A DNA stretch of 15,907 nucleotides from NCBI GenBank assembly GCA_031732795.1, contig JAVMKC010000081.1:1-15907 (forward strand), in the 5' to 3' direction. Under the pieces are notes generated by a model. The model saw only the letters and a program-made list of their open reading frames with translations, had not been told where the DNA came from and did not search any database. Shown here piece by piece: positions 1-8,616 of this stretch (the stretch's first letter is position 1; each line of letters starts with the position of its first letter). This DNA comes from Accumulibacter sp031732795. Lineage in GTDB: Bacteria; Pseudomonadota; Gammaproteobacteria; Burkholderiales; Rhodocyclaceae. The translations under genes were made by a program, and so were the position numbers.

Positions 1-1
1 T

Positions 2-1321
2 ACCTATCTCGATGGAATCGCCACGGATTATTTACAGAAAGAGTGTTGCATTGCCTACCCAGAATGGGAACTCGGTCTGCAATTGTTCAGCGAGGAGCAA
101 GCCGAACGATGGAGTTTCGACGTTCTCGATCCGACCAAATTAATTCCCGAAGAGCTTTGCCCGTTGCGCCGCGTCGGGCGGATGGTCCTCGATCGCAATC
201 CGGACAACTTCTTTGCCGAAACCGAGCAGGTCGCTTTCTGCACCGCCCATGTCGTTCCCGGCATCGATTTCAGTAATGACCCGCTGTTGGCCGGTCGTCA
301 TCACTCCTATGTTGATACCCAGCTTTCGCGGCTTGGCGGGCCGAATTTCCATGAATTGCCGATCAACGCACCGCTATCGCCAGTGGCCAACAACCAGCGC
401 GACGGCGCCCATCGTCAGGCGATCGCCCGCGGCCGGGTGGCTTACGAACCGAACTCGCTCGGCGGCGGCTGTCCGTTCCAAGCGGGAATGAAGGGCTACG
501 TTTCTTTCCCGGCACCGATCGAAGATGCCGACAAAATGCGTGGCAAGCCGGAGAAATTCGCTGAACACTACGCACAGGCCCGCTTGTTCTACAACAGTTT
601 GTCGGTACCGGAACAAAACCATATGGAAGCGGCTTTCCGCTTCGAATTGAGCAAGGTTGCCGTTCCGGCCGTGCGGCAACGGATGGTCGCCGGCTTGCGT
701 CACGTCGACGAACCTCTGGCCCGACGTCTGGCCGAGCAATTAGGCGTCGATCTGCCAGACCCGTTGCCTTTGGCGATCGACAAACCGGTCTCCCCGGAAG
801 TGGCGACGTCGGTCAAACTTTCGCAGACGGCGTATCCGGGCGATGGGGGCATCGCCACGCGCAAAGTGGCAATTCTGATTGCCGACGGCGTTCGAGGTGC
901 CGGCTTGCTGTCGATGGCGCAAGCTTTGGCCGCGGAAGGCGCCGTTCCCCGCTTCATCGCCCCACGACTCGGCACCGTCGATTCCTCCGGCGGCAAACTG
1001 CCAGTCGATGCCACCTTGGAGAACAGCCCGTCGGTGTTGTTCGACGCGGTGATCATCCCAGCCGACGATTCTTCGCTGGCGGCATTGTCAGTGCTCGGGC
1101 AAGTCAAGGATTTCATCAAAGACCAATACCGTCACGGCAAGGCGATCGGCTTGCTGGCCGGGCAGTACGAAGCTCTGGCCCGTCTGGGGCTCACTCTGCC
1201 AGGTAATGAAGAAGCTTTGGCTGGCATCGTTACCCTGGGCAGCCAACCGATGCAAGCGTTCATCGACGCGGTGGCCCAGCATCGGCACCCGTCCCGTGAA
1301 AGTGATCCACCACGGGTGTAA
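2..1321 (+). CDS. katE: Large-subunit (clade 2, HPII-type) catalase, C-terminal part (5' end outside window)
   Basis: Hydrogen peroxide disproportionation by a heme catalase in the cytoplasm. The frame is open from base 2, so the gene enters from the left; 439 codons are visible. The proximal heme-ligand region reads GRHHSYVDTQLSRLGGPNFH, with the expected heme-ligand Tyr encoded at 308-310, followed by the conserved NELP/PIN-type stretch and the FELSKV helix. From about base 860 a second domain begins (RKVAILIADGVRGAGLLSMA), matching the DJ-1/PfpI-like C-terminal domain that only large-subunit catalases carry. The distal His and Asn lie in the missing N-terminal part. E. coli HPII has 753 residues, so roughly the last 60 percent is here. 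The residues around the heme Tyr (RHHSY rather than the usual RxFSY) differ slightly. An intrinsic terminator follows 34 bases after the stop, indicating that the transcript ends here. Family assignment is secure; the symbol is by family. Confidence 0.95.
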   Translation, partial: TYLDGIATDYLQKECCIAYPEWELGLQLFSEEQAERWSFDVLDPTKLIPEELCPLRRVGRMVLDRNPDNFFAETEQVAFCTAHVVPGIDFSNDPLLAGRHHSYVDTQLSRLGGPNFHELPINAPLSPVANNQRDGAHRQAIARGRVAYEPNSLGGGCPFQAGMKGYVSFPAPIEDADKMRGKPEKFAEHYAQARLFYNSLSVPEQNHMEAAFRFELSKVAVPAVRQRMVAGLRHVDEPLARRLAEQLGVDLPDPLPLAIDKPVSPEVATSVKLSQTAYPGDGGIATRKVAILIADGVRGAGLLSMAQALAAEGAVPRFIAPRLGTVDSSGGKLPVDATLENSPSVLFDAVIIPADDSSLAALSVLGQVKDFIKDQYRHGKAIGLLAGQYEALARLGLTLPGNEEALAGIVTLGSQPMQAFIDAVAQHRHPSRESDPPRV

Positions 1322-1354
1322 CCCGTCCGGAACTGAGGTAGCCCCCTTGCCAAC

Positions 1355-1397
1355 GCTCCCGAAAAAATATGCCAAAAATCGTTTCGGGAGCATTTTT
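1355..1397 (+). terminator. Intrinsic terminator of the catalase gene
   Basis: A perfect 10-base inverted repeat, GCTCCCGAAA at 1355-1364 and TTTCGGGAGC at 1382-1391, encloses a 17-base loop and is followed by A and five T residues (1392-1397). It lies 34 bases after the catalase stop codon. The long loop is slightly unusual, but the stem plus T-run is a standard Rho-independent layout. Confidence 0.75.
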
Positions 1398-1539
1398 CAG
1401 TTCGTCAGTTGCGCCGGCTCCGATTTTTCTGGGCACGAATTCGAGTTTAAGAACCTGTTTCCAAATCATTAAAATACTGCCATTGAAATCAATAGCGCTT
1501 GGAGAGTTGGCCCAGAGACGAGCAGAGTCGCGGGAAGTG

Positions 1540-1818
1540 ATGGATGATTTTTGGCAACGCGTGGAGCCGTTGATTCCAGCGCGGCAGCGAAGTGCGGACA
1601 GGCAGTACCAACGCAAGCCGGGGGCGGGAAGTCCGGCCAAGCCGACGCGACTGGTCTTTGAAGCGATCCTCTATGTGCTGTGAACAGGGTGTCAATGGCC
1701 GACGCTGCCGAAAGAGCGGTTTGGGAGCGCCGGTACGATCCGCCAACGACTCCTGGAGTGGGAGACGGCAGGGCTATTCCAGGCGATTTGGGAGGCGGGA
1801 TTGGCGGAATACGAAGAG
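1540..1818 (+). pseudogene. Decayed IS5-family (IS402-like, DUF4096) transposase N-terminal fragment
   Basis: Reading from ATG at 1540 gives MDDFWQRVEPLIPARQRSAD, then a GRPAKPTRLVFEAILYVL-like block, the signature of the IS402/DUF4096 N-terminal domain of IS5-type transposases. At 1681-1683 the frame meets TGA where these proteins usually have Arg (LRTGCQW). Beyond it the same frame continues with TGCQW, LPKERFG, STIRQR-like and FQAIWEAGLAEYEE, all typical of the family. Similarity stops near 1818 and the sequence becomes AT-rich. The catalytic DDE domain is wholly absent, so this is a dead remnant: one nonsense change (CGA to TGA is the simplest reading) plus a 3' deletion. I could not place inverted terminal repeats or a target duplication with confidence. 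It lies between the catalase terminator and accA. Confidence 0.8.
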
Positions 1819-1992
1819 TCTGTGAACGACCAATCTATAATTCATTGTTCATAAAAATTATTTCAGATTTTAAACGACGATGGCATTAATACGATTGTCC
1901 TGGGACGGGCAGATCACACCGGCAGGACACGGTTTTTCCGGGTAGAATTCCCACTTTTAGTCGTAACACCTTTGCCATTACGGTTGGGCGTG

Positions 1993-2961
1993 ATGAAAAC
2001 CAGTTTCCTCGATTTCGAACAACCGATCGCCAACCTCGACGGCAAGATCGAAGCTTTGCGGGTCGCACAGGATCAGGCGGAGGCCGATATTTCCGACGAG
2101 CTTCGCCGGCTGCAGCAGAAAAGCCGCGCGTTGACCGAAGAGATTTATCGCCAGCTCACTCCATGGCAGGTCTCGCAAGTCGCGCGTCATCCGCAACGAC
2201 CTTACACCCTCGATTACTTGCGGCTGTTGTTCACCGATTTCCATGAATTGCACGGGGATCGCAGCTTCGCCGACGACCATGCCATCGTCGGCGGATTGGC
2301 CCGATTCGCGGGTTCGCCGGTGATGGTCATCGGTCATCAGAAAGGGCGCGACACCAAGGACAAACTGTTCCGCAATTTCGGCATGCCGCGTCCGGAAGGC
2401 TATCGCAAGGCGCTACGCTTGATGCGTCTGGCGGAGAAATTCGCCCTGCCGGTGCTGACCTTCATCGACACCCCCGGCGCGTATCCGGGAATCGACGCCG
2501 AGGAACGCGGCCAGTCGGAAGCCATCGGCCGCAATCTCTACGTGATGGCCGAACTAAAGGTGCCGATCATCGCCACGATCATCGGCGAAGGCGGCTCGGG
2601 CGGCGCGCTGGCGATCGGTGTCGGCGACGTCGTCCAGATGTTGCAATATTCGACATACTCGGTGATCTCTCCCGAAGGATGCGCCTCGATTCTCTGGAAA
2701 AGTGCCGACAAAGCCAGCGAGGCCGCCGAGATCATGGGCATCACCGCCACGCGCCTGCAGTCGCTGGGGCTGATCGACACGGTGGTTCCGGAACCGGTCG
2801 GCGGCGCGCACCGCGATCATCCGGCGATGGCGGAAAACCTCAAACAGTCGCTGATCGCCGCGCTAGCCCAGGTAACGGCATTGCCGAGCGACGCGTTGCG
2901 CCAACGCCGTCTGCAGCGACTGATGGCCTATGGCCAGGTCAAAGCGCTCGCTCCCGCCTGA
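1993..2961 (+). CDS. accA: Acetyl-CoA carboxylase carboxyltransferase subunit alpha
   Basis: AccA and AccD form the carboxyltransferase that moves carboxyl from carboxybiotin to acetyl-CoA, giving malonyl-CoA for fatty acid synthesis in the cytoplasm. The 322-residue product matches the usual length of about 320. Visible motifs are the N-terminal helical region (FLDFEQPIANLDGKIEALR), GHQKGRDTKDKLFRNFGMPRPEGYRKALRL-type block in the first half of the crotonase-like fold, FIDTPGAYPGIDAEERGQSE, GEGGSGGALAIGVGD forming the oxyanion region, and SPEGCASILWKS. I chose ATG at 1993 over an upstream TTG at 1972 because AccA proteins begin close to the FLDFE segment. No strong ribosome binding site is visible. 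The end overlaps the start of tilS by 32 bases, a neighbourhood common in betaproteobacteria. A TAGAAT at 1943-1948 could be a -10 element, but no convincing -35 accompanies it. Confidence 0.97.
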   Translation: MKTSFLDFEQPIANLDGKIEALRVAQDQAEADISDELRRLQQKSRALTEEIYRQLTPWQVSQVARHPQRPYTLDYLRLLFTDFHELHGDRSFADDHAIVGGLARFAGSPVMVIGHQKGRDTKDKLFRNFGMPRPEGYRKALRLMRLAEKFALPVLTFIDTPGAYPGIDAEERGQSEAIGRNLYVMAELKVPIIATIIGEGGSGGALAIGVGDVVQMLQYSTYSVISPEGCASILWKSADKASEAAEIMGITATRLQSLGLIDTVVPEPVGGAHRDHPAMAENLKQSLIAALAQVTALPSDALRQRRLQRLMAYGQVKALAPA

Positions 2962-4306
2962 TCAACCGTCGGGGACGGTCTGCCCGGTCTCCCGGACCCT
3001 GAACGATTTCCTCGCTCGACGCCTGACGGCACAGACACGCGTCGGCATTGCCCTGTCCGGCGGCGTCGACTCGGTGGTCCTGCTGCACGCGATCCATCGC
3101 CTGCGTCCCCACTTGCCGCCTTTCACTCTCACCGCCTTGCACGTGCACCACGGCTTGAGTGAGCAGGCCGACGCCTGGGCGGCATTTTGCGCCGCTTTTT
3201 GTGCTTCCCTGGCCATACCGCTGACCATCGAACGCGTCGACGTCCCTTCCCGCAGCGATGAGGGGCCCGAGGGAGCGGCACGACGGCTCCGTCATGCCTT
3301 GTTTTCGCGTTACCCGGCCGACTGGCTGGCACTGGCGCATCATCGCGACGATCAGGCCGAAACGGTGTTGTTCAGACTGTTGCGCGGTTCGGGGGTAGCC
3401 GGCGCTGCCGGCATGTCCGACGACCGGCCCACCGCCGGCGGACCGCGCTTGATCCGACCCTTGCTGAGCCTGTCCCGCGCGGCATTGCTGGCGTATGCCC
3501 AAACCCATGGGCTGCGGTGGATCGACGACGACAGCAATGAGGATTTGCGTTATCGACGCAATTTTCTGCGTCATGCCCTGATGCCGAGACTTACCGAAGA
3601 GTTTCCGGGCGCCGCCGAATCACTGGCCCGTGCCGCCGGCCATTTCGCCGAGGCGGCGCAATTGCTCGACGAGTTGGCGGCAATCGACCGCCAGACGGTA
3701 TCCGGTGCGCACGGCCGGATCGAACTCAAGCGATTCAATGCCTTGCCCTCCGCACGAGCCGGCAATTTGTTGCGTCACGAGTGGCGGCAGGCTGGTTTTC
3801 GGGCGCCGGAGGCCCGCTGGCTGGCCGAAGCGCAGCGGCAACTGACGACCGTCGATCCCTCGTCGGAAATCTGCCTGGCCACGGTGGACGGGGAACTGCA
3901 CGTCTACCGCGGCGAGTTGTACGCGCTCCCTCATCGGCCGACGCCACCGGCGTCCACCCGCATCCTCTGGAACGGCGAAGCGGCATTGTCCTGGGCCGGC
4001 GAGCCCTTGTCGTTCACTCTCGGTCGCGGGACGGGAATCAGCCGCCATTTATTGTCGCAAGCGCCGAACGTATTCAAAAGCCGCGTCGGTGGCGAACGGT
4101 TGCAGCCCGATCCGCGTCGACCACGGCGCGCCTTGCGCAAACTGCTGCAGGAAGCGGCGGTACCGCCATGGGAACGGCGCCGCCTGCCCCTGCTGTGGTG
4201 CGGCGATCGTCTGGTCTGGGTGGCCGGAATCGGTTTCGATGCTGCCTTTGCCTGCGCCCCGTCGGAGGAAGGCATCGATATCGTCTGGGGAAAGCCGCCG
4301 CCTTGA
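2930..4306 (+). CDS. tilS: tRNA(Ile)-lysidine synthetase
   Basis: TilS attaches lysine to C34 of the CAU anticodon of a minor tRNA-Ile using ATP, changing both its codon reading and its charging identity; it is essential in most bacteria. The 458-residue product carries the N-type PP-loop SGGVDS at residues 43-48, the LAHHRDDQAETVLFRLLRGS block that contacts ATP and tRNA, and the DDDSNEDLRYRRNFLRHALMP segment (D-S-N...RN-R) typical of the family. The C-terminal TilS domain is present (FKSRVGGERLQPDPRRPRR, then LLQEAAVPPWERRRLPLLW). ATG at 2930 is the only ATG in frame before the PP-loop; it lies inside accA, so the two genes overlap by 32 bases and are probably co-transcribed and translationally coupled. 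Confidence 0.96.
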   Translation: MARSKRSLPPDQPSGTVCPVSRTLNDFLARRLTAQTRVGIALSGGVDSVVLLHAIHRLRPHLPPFTLTALHVHHGLSEQADAWAAFCAAFCASLAIPLTIERVDVPSRSDEGPEGAARRLRHALFSRYPADWLALAHHRDDQAETVLFRLLRGSGVAGAAGMSDDRPTAGGPRLIRPLLSLSRAALLAYAQTHGLRWIDDDSNEDLRYRRNFLRHALMPRLTEEFPGAAESLARAAGHFAEAAQLLDELAAIDRQTVSGAHGRIELKRFNALPSARAGNLLRHEWRQAGFRAPEARWLAEAQRQLTTVDPSSEICLATVDGELHVYRGELYALPHRPTPPASTRILWNGEAALSWAGEPLSFTLGRGTGISRHLLSQAPNVFKSRVGGERLQPDPRRPRRALRKLLQEAAVPPWERRRLPLLWCGDRLVWVAGIGFDAAFACAPSEEGIDIVWGKPPP

Positions 4307-4744
4307 ACGCGTTTACCCGGCAAAGTCATTCCGTGCCGCCCAGGGGCAGCGGCGGCGACCCGCAAGGCTGAAGGCTTCTGGGGCATGGTGCCGCGCCTCG
4401 TCCCAAATCCACCGACGGCGCAAACCGGCGTTTCATCGGTGCGCGCGGTTCGGACACCGGCTCCGACTGATCGCGCGATCATTCGCTGATACCAGGGTGC
4501 GCTCTCCTGGTCTTGACCTTGCCCTGCCTGACCATGCTGCAGTTGATGAGATGTGCCTTGGAACGTCAACAGGATCCTTCCCCGGTGTTTGCTGAAACCC
4601 CGGCTGGAAATCAAAGACGAAGCGACATCAGAGATGATGAAATTCGCCGCATGATCCGTGCCACTTTGCATCCAGCCCGCTGCCCGCAAACGACGGCCGA
4701 GCGCGCTTCTGGTAGGATGCGCGCTGCTTGAAACGAGCCCGTTC
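4307..4744 (+). other. Intergenic region between tilS and the helicase operon, no gene recognised
   Basis: Several short overlapping open frames cross this 438-base stretch in different directions, but none shows a recognisable domain, a good ribosome binding site, or the regular codon pattern of the flanking genes. No tRNA, CRISPR or clear terminator hairpin was seen. The right end probably holds the promoter for the downstream operon. Confidence 0.5.
4713..4718 (+). promoter_or_regulatory. Possible -10 element of the helicase-Moco operon
   Basis: TAGGAT lies 26 bases before the helicase ATG, in the context TGGTAGGATGCGCGC, which resembles -10 regions of GC-rich proteobacteria. No good -35 hexamer sits 16-18 bases upstream, so this is tentative. 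Its position favours the ATG at 4745 over an in-frame GTG at 4658. Confidence 0.25.
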
Positions 4745-6694
4745 ATGACCGCATCGTTATCCGACGTCTTTTCCGCCGAAGGGCTGCTCGCTGGCCGGAT
4801 TCCCGGCTACCGTCCGCGCGCGCAGCAATTGGAACTGGCCGAACAAATCGCCGCGGCAATCGCCGAAAACCGAGTGCTGGTCGCTGAAGCCGGCACCGGA
4901 ACCGGCAAGACCTTCGCCTATCTGATTCCGGCGCTGCTTTCCGGTGGCAAGGTGATCGTCTCCACCGGCACCCGCACCTTGCAGGATCAGTTGTTTTCCC
5001 GGGACATCCCGACCGTCCGCCAGGCGCTGAACGTGCCGGTGCGCGTGGCGCTGCTCAAAGGCCGCGCCAACTATCTGTGCCATCATCATCTGCAGCGAGC
5101 GCTCGCCGACGGCCGCTTTCTCAGCCGCGAGGATGCGACGTACGCGCAGCGCATCGGGCGTTTCGCCAAACGGACACGCAGCGGCGACAAGGCCGAATGC
5201 GTCGATGTGCCGGAAAGCGCCACCGTCTGGGCGATGGTCACGTCGACCCGGGATAATTGTCTCGGCCAGGACTGTGCGCATCACCAGGAATGCTTCGTCC
5301 TGGCGGCGCGGCGCGAGGCGCTGGCCGCCGATCTGGTGGTGGTCAACCATCATCTGTTTTTTGCCGACGTGATGTTGCGCGACGAAGGGACGGCGGAACT
5401 GCTGCCGGCGTGCAATACGGTGATTTTCGATGAAGCGCATCAGTTGCCCGAGGTGGCGAGCCTGTTTTTCGGCGACAGCGTGTCTTCCACGCAACTGATC
5501 GAATTGGCCAGAGATACCTTGCTGGAAGGGGCTGCTTCGGCGCGCGATTGTCTGGATCTGCCACCGCTGTGCGCGGCGGTCGACAAAGCCGTCCGCGACT
5601 GGCGGCTGAGTTTGCCGGTTGACCCGGCGCGCTATGGTTGGCCGCAGATTCAGGCGCGGGCCGAATTCGCCGAAGGTCTGTCAGCGGCAATCGCCAAACT
5701 CGACACCTTGACGACGCTATTGCAGGATCAGTCCTCGCGCAGCGAGGGACTGGAAAATTGCTGGCGGCGGGCGAGCGAACTGCTGCTGCGCTTGCAGTCC
5801 TGGCAGGCGGGCAATCGTGCCGATCATGTGCGTTGGGTGGAAACCTATCTTCATTCCCTGCAAATCAACACCACGCCGCTGGCCATCGGCGAGATGATGA
5901 ACAAGCAGATGAGCGGTCCGCCGCGGGCCTGGATTTTCACCTCCGCCACCCTGGCGGTGCAGAACGATTTTTCACATTATTGCCACGAAATGGGGCTGGC
6001 CGGCGCGGCAACGGCACGCTGGGAGAGCCCGTTCGATTATCCGCGGCAAGCCCTGCTCTACGCCCCACGCGGGCTGCCCGAGCCGAACAGCGAGCTTTAT
6101 AACGAGGCGGTGGTCAAGGCCGCGTGGCCGGTGCTGCGGGCCAGCGGCGGACGGGCGTTCTTCCTGTGCACCTCGTTGCGCGCCATGCGCCGGACGCATC
6201 AACTGCTGGACGAGATGCTGCAACGCAACAATGTCGAGCTGCCTTTGCTGCTGCAAGGCGAACAGAGCAAGAACGAACTGCTCGAGCGCTTTCGGCGGCT
6301 CGGCAACGCGGTGCTGATCGGCAGCCAGAGTTTCTGGGAAGGGGTCGATGTGCGAGGCGAGGCGCTGTCGCTGGTGGTGATCGACAAATTGCCGTTCGCC
6401 CCGCCCGATGACCCGGTGCTGGCGGCACGGATCGACAAGATGAAGAGCGCCGGACGCAACGCATTCATGGAATATCAACTGCCGCGGGCAGTGATCAACG
6501 TCAAGCAGGGCGCAGGCCGGCTGATCCGTGACGAAAATGATCGCGGGGTGCTGATGATCTGCGACCCGCGGCTGATCGGCAAACAGTACGGCAAACGCAT
6601 CTGGCGCAGCCTGCCGCCGATGCGCCGCTCCCGCGAACTGAACGAGGCGATCGAGTTCTTCGCACCGCTCGTCGGGGAGGCGGAAACGTCATGA
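4745..6694 (+). CDS. yoaA: YoaA/DinG-type Fe-S superfamily 2 DNA helicase
   Basis: XPD-like ATP-dependent 5'-to-3' DNA helicases of the DinG/YoaA group act in DNA damage tolerance; E. coli YoaA works with the polymerase clamp-loader subunit HolC. The 649-residue product has the Q-motif-like RPRAQQLELAEQI, Walker A EAGTGTGKT at 48-56, STGTRTLQDQLF (motif Ia), four cysteines that should bind a 4Fe-4S cluster (C112, C172, C177, C183), VVVNHHLFFAD, DEAH at 229-232, IFTSATL (motif III), and C-terminal GSQSFWEGVDVRGE and QGAGRLIRDENDRGV (motifs V and VI). Length and the CLGQDC and SPFDY blocks fit YoaA better than the longer E. coli DinG, but annotation as dinG would also be reasonable. The stop overlaps the next start as ATGA, so the helicase is translationally coupled to the ATP-grasp gene. 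Confidence 0.93.
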   Translation: MTASLSDVFSAEGLLAGRIPGYRPRAQQLELAEQIAAAIAENRVLVAEAGTGTGKTFAYLIPALLSGGKVIVSTGTRTLQDQLFSRDIPTVRQALNVPVRVALLKGRANYLCHHHLQRALADGRFLSREDATYAQRIGRFAKRTRSGDKAECVDVPESATVWAMVTSTRDNCLGQDCAHHQECFVLAARREALAADLVVVNHHLFFADVMLRDEGTAELLPACNTVIFDEAHQLPEVASLFFGDSVSSTQLIELARDTLLEGAASARDCLDLPPLCAAVDKAVRDWRLSLPVDPARYGWPQIQARAEFAEGLSAAIAKLDTLTTLLQDQSSRSEGLENCWRRASELLLRLQSWQAGNRADHVRWVETYLHSLQINTTPLAIGEMMNKQMSGPPRAWIFTSATLAVQNDFSHYCHEMGLAGAATARWESPFDYPRQALLYAPRGLPEPNSELYNEAVVKAAWPVLRASGGRAFFLCTSLRAMRRTHQLLDEMLQRNNVELPLLLQGEQSKNELLERFRRLGNAVLIGSQSFWEGVDVRGEALSLVVIDKLPFAPPDDPVLAARIDKMKSAGRNAFMEYQLPRAVINVKQGAGRLIRDENDRGVLMICDPRLIGKQYGKRIWRSLPPMRRSRELNEAIEFFAPLVGEAETS

Positions 6695-8028
6695 ATCAGC
6701 TCTGGCCACCCGCTTTGGCCGAACTGCCGGCGATCTTGCAACGCGATTGCCAGGCGGCGGCCGAACTGCTCAATCGTGGCTGCGCCTGTGTTTCGCTGGA
6801 CTCTGCTGCATTGCAGCAGGCGTTGACCGGTGAAGCCGGCCTGCCGGCGCTGGCCGACAGTCTGGCAAGTCGTCCCCATCTTTTTGCCGACGGCGTGGTT
6901 TTCGTCAGCGAAGCGAACATGCGCCGGATGGCGGCGGTGATCGCCGCTGTCGAGCGGGTCGTCGCCCTGCCGACGTACCGTGAAAAAATCCTCTCGCAGG
7001 CGCCCGGCTTGGCCCGACACACGCCCAGCGCGGCCGGGGTTTTTCTGGGCTACGATTTCCACCTCGGCCCCGAGGGTCCGCAACTGATCGAGATCAATTC
7101 GAACGCCGGCGGCGCCTTGCTCAATGCCCGCTTGCTGAGCGCGCAACGGGCGTGTTGCTCGCCGGTTGCCGCGCTGTTTCCCACCCCGACAGCCGTCGAG
7201 GAACAATTCATCGCCATGTTTCTTCAAGAGTGGCGTCTGGCGCGCGGTGATTCAGCCCCCTTGTCGGTCGTGGCGATCGTCGATCAGGCGCCGGCCGAGC
7301 AATATCTGGCTCCGGAGTTCGAATTGTTCCGGCAGCTATTCATCGCCAACGGCATCGCCTCGCTGATCGCCGACCCCGCGGAACTGGTTTTCGACGGTAC
7401 ACATTTGCGCTGTCGAGGACAGGCGATCGACCTGGTCTATAACCGGCTGACCGATTTTTCGCTCGACGATCCGGCCAATGCCTGTCTGCGTGCCGCTTAT
7501 CTGGCCGATCGAGTGGTGGTGACACCACACCCGCAAGTACACGCCTTGTACGCCGACAAACGCAACCTGGCCCTGCTCGGCGATTTGCGGCAACTGGCGG
7601 CCTGGGAAGTCGCGGACGACGACCAACAACTGCTCGCCGGCAGCATTCCGCAGACCGTCGAAGTGCGTCCGGAATCCGGCGAACACTACTGGCACACCCG
7701 CAAACAATGGTTTTTCAAACCGGTCGCCGGCTATGGCAGCAAAGCGGCGTATCGCGGCGACAAGCTGACCCGGCGCGTTTTCGAGGAGATCGCTGCCGGC
7801 GGCTACGTCGCGCAGGCCATGGTGCAGCCCTCGCAGCGACGACTGCTGATCGACGGCAGCGAACAGGAGTTCAAACTGGACTTGAGAAATTTCGTTTACC
7901 AAGGGCATGTGCAACTGGTGGTTGCCCGGCTGTACCGCGGACAAACCACCAACTTCCGCACTCCCGGCGGCGGATTCGCGGCGGTGGTGCCGGTGCCCTG
8001 CCCGGCTTCACCCGGAGTTCGGCCATGA
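6691..8028 (+). CDS. Uncharacterised ATP-grasp protein, apparently circularly permuted
   Basis: I do not recognise a named gene. The 445-residue product has the pieces of an ATP-grasp ligase, but in rotated order. The Mg-binding E-x-N motif (LIEINSNAGGALLNA, E134 and N136) comes first, after GYDFHLGPEGPQ. A pre-ATP-grasp-like segment follows (AIDLVYNRLTDFSL near 246-257 and TPHPQVHALYADKRNLALL near 278-296). Only then comes the ATP-binding lysine and glycine loop (FFKPVAGYGSKAAYRG, K343), a hinge-like YVAQAMVQPS, KLDLRNFVYQG and ARLYRGQTTNFRTPGGG. In ordinary ATP-grasp enzymes the Lys/Gly loop precedes the E-x-N motif. Members of this superfamily join a carboxylate to an amine or thiol through an acyl phosphate; the substrate is unknown. 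A strong GGGGAGG lies 10 bases before ATG. It overlaps both neighbours by ATGA, being locked between the helicase and mobB. No signal peptide or membrane segment is evident. Confidence 0.8.
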   Translation: MNQLWPPALAELPAILQRDCQAAAELLNRGCACVSLDSAALQQALTGEAGLPALADSLASRPHLFADGVVFVSEANMRRMAAVIAAVERVVALPTYREKILSQAPGLARHTPSAAGVFLGYDFHLGPEGPQLIEINSNAGGALLNARLLSAQRACCSPVAALFPTPTAVEEQFIAMFLQEWRLARGDSAPLSVVAIVDQAPAEQYLAPEFELFRQLFIANGIASLIADPAELVFDGTHLRCRGQAIDLVYNRLTDFSLDDPANACLRAAYLADRVVVTPHPQVHALYADKRNLALLGDLRQLAAWEVADDDQQLLAGSIPQTVEVRPESGEHYWHTRKQWFFKPVAGYGSKAAYRGDKLTRRVFEEIAAGGYVAQAMVQPSQRRLLIDGSEQEFKLDLRNFVYQGHVQLVVARLYRGQTTNFRTPGGGFAAVVPVPCPASPGVRP

Positions 8029-8612
8029 AAATTTTCGGTATCGCCGGGTATTCCGGCGCCGGCAAGACCACGCTGCTCGAAAAAATACTGCCGTTGCTGA
8101 CAGCGCGCGGTTGGCGGGTATCGGTGCTCAAACACGCCCACCACGGTTTCGACATCGACCGGCCAGGCAAGGATTCGTATCGTCACCGTCAGGCCGGCGC
8201 CAGCGAAGTGCTGCTGGCCAGCGGATCGCGCTGGGTGTTGATGCACGAAGTGCGCGACGAAGCGGAACCGAAGCTGGCCGATCTGCTGGACCACTTCTCC
8301 CCCTGCGATCTGGTGCTGGTCGAAGGCTACAAGACGGAGCCGATCGCCAAGCTGGAAGTGTACCGGCCGGACAACGGCAAACCGCCGCTCTGGCCGACAC
8401 AGCCGCACATCGTCGCCGTCGCCACCGACCGGCCACCAGCCTCGCCGGTTCCCGAAGCCTTGACCATGCTCGATCTCAATGACGCACCGGCGATCGCCGC
8501 GTTCATCCTGCGGGCGGTACAGCTTCCAGAATACAAAACCGCCGCCGATTTCGCGCCAGACGGCCAGGAAGATGAGGAACTGGCGTCGCAGATCGCAATT
8601 TTTCCAGGATAA
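8025..8612 (+). CDS. mobB: Molybdopterin-guanine dinucleotide biosynthesis adaptor MobB
   Basis: MobB is a small GTP-binding protein that assists MobA in forming molybdopterin guanine dinucleotide for enzymes such as nitrate reductase. The 195-residue product begins MKIFGIAGYSGAGKTTLLEK, with Walker A GYSGAGKTT at about residues 8-16, followed by VLKHAHHGFDIDRPGKDSYR and the GASEVLLAS block that are diagnostic of MobB, then CDLVLVEGYKTEPIAKLEVYR. ATG at 8025 overlaps the stop of the ATP-grasp gene (ATGA), with GGAG 7 bases upstream. The C-terminal tail (about residues 165-195, acidic and Gln-rich) is longer than the minimal fold. Four bases separate the stop from moeA, so all are in one operon. 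mobA itself is not in the window. Confidence 0.95.
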   Translation: MKIFGIAGYSGAGKTTLLEKILPLLTARGWRVSVLKHAHHGFDIDRPGKDSYRHRQAGASEVLLASGSRWVLMHEVRDEAEPKLADLLDHFSPCDLVLVEGYKTEPIAKLEVYRPDNGKPPLWPTQPHIVAVATDRPPASPVPEALTMLDLNDAPAIAAFILRAVQLPEYKTAADFAPDGQEDEELASQIAIFPG

Positions 8613-8616
8613 GCCG

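Noticed and set aside
4321..4400. GCCGC/GCGGC hairpins just after tilS as a terminator
   Set aside because: The stems are short and irregular and no T-run follows.
4513..4731. 72-codon plus-strand frame before the helicase
   Set aside because: No recognisable domain or ribosome site, and it overlaps the probable promoter of the operon.
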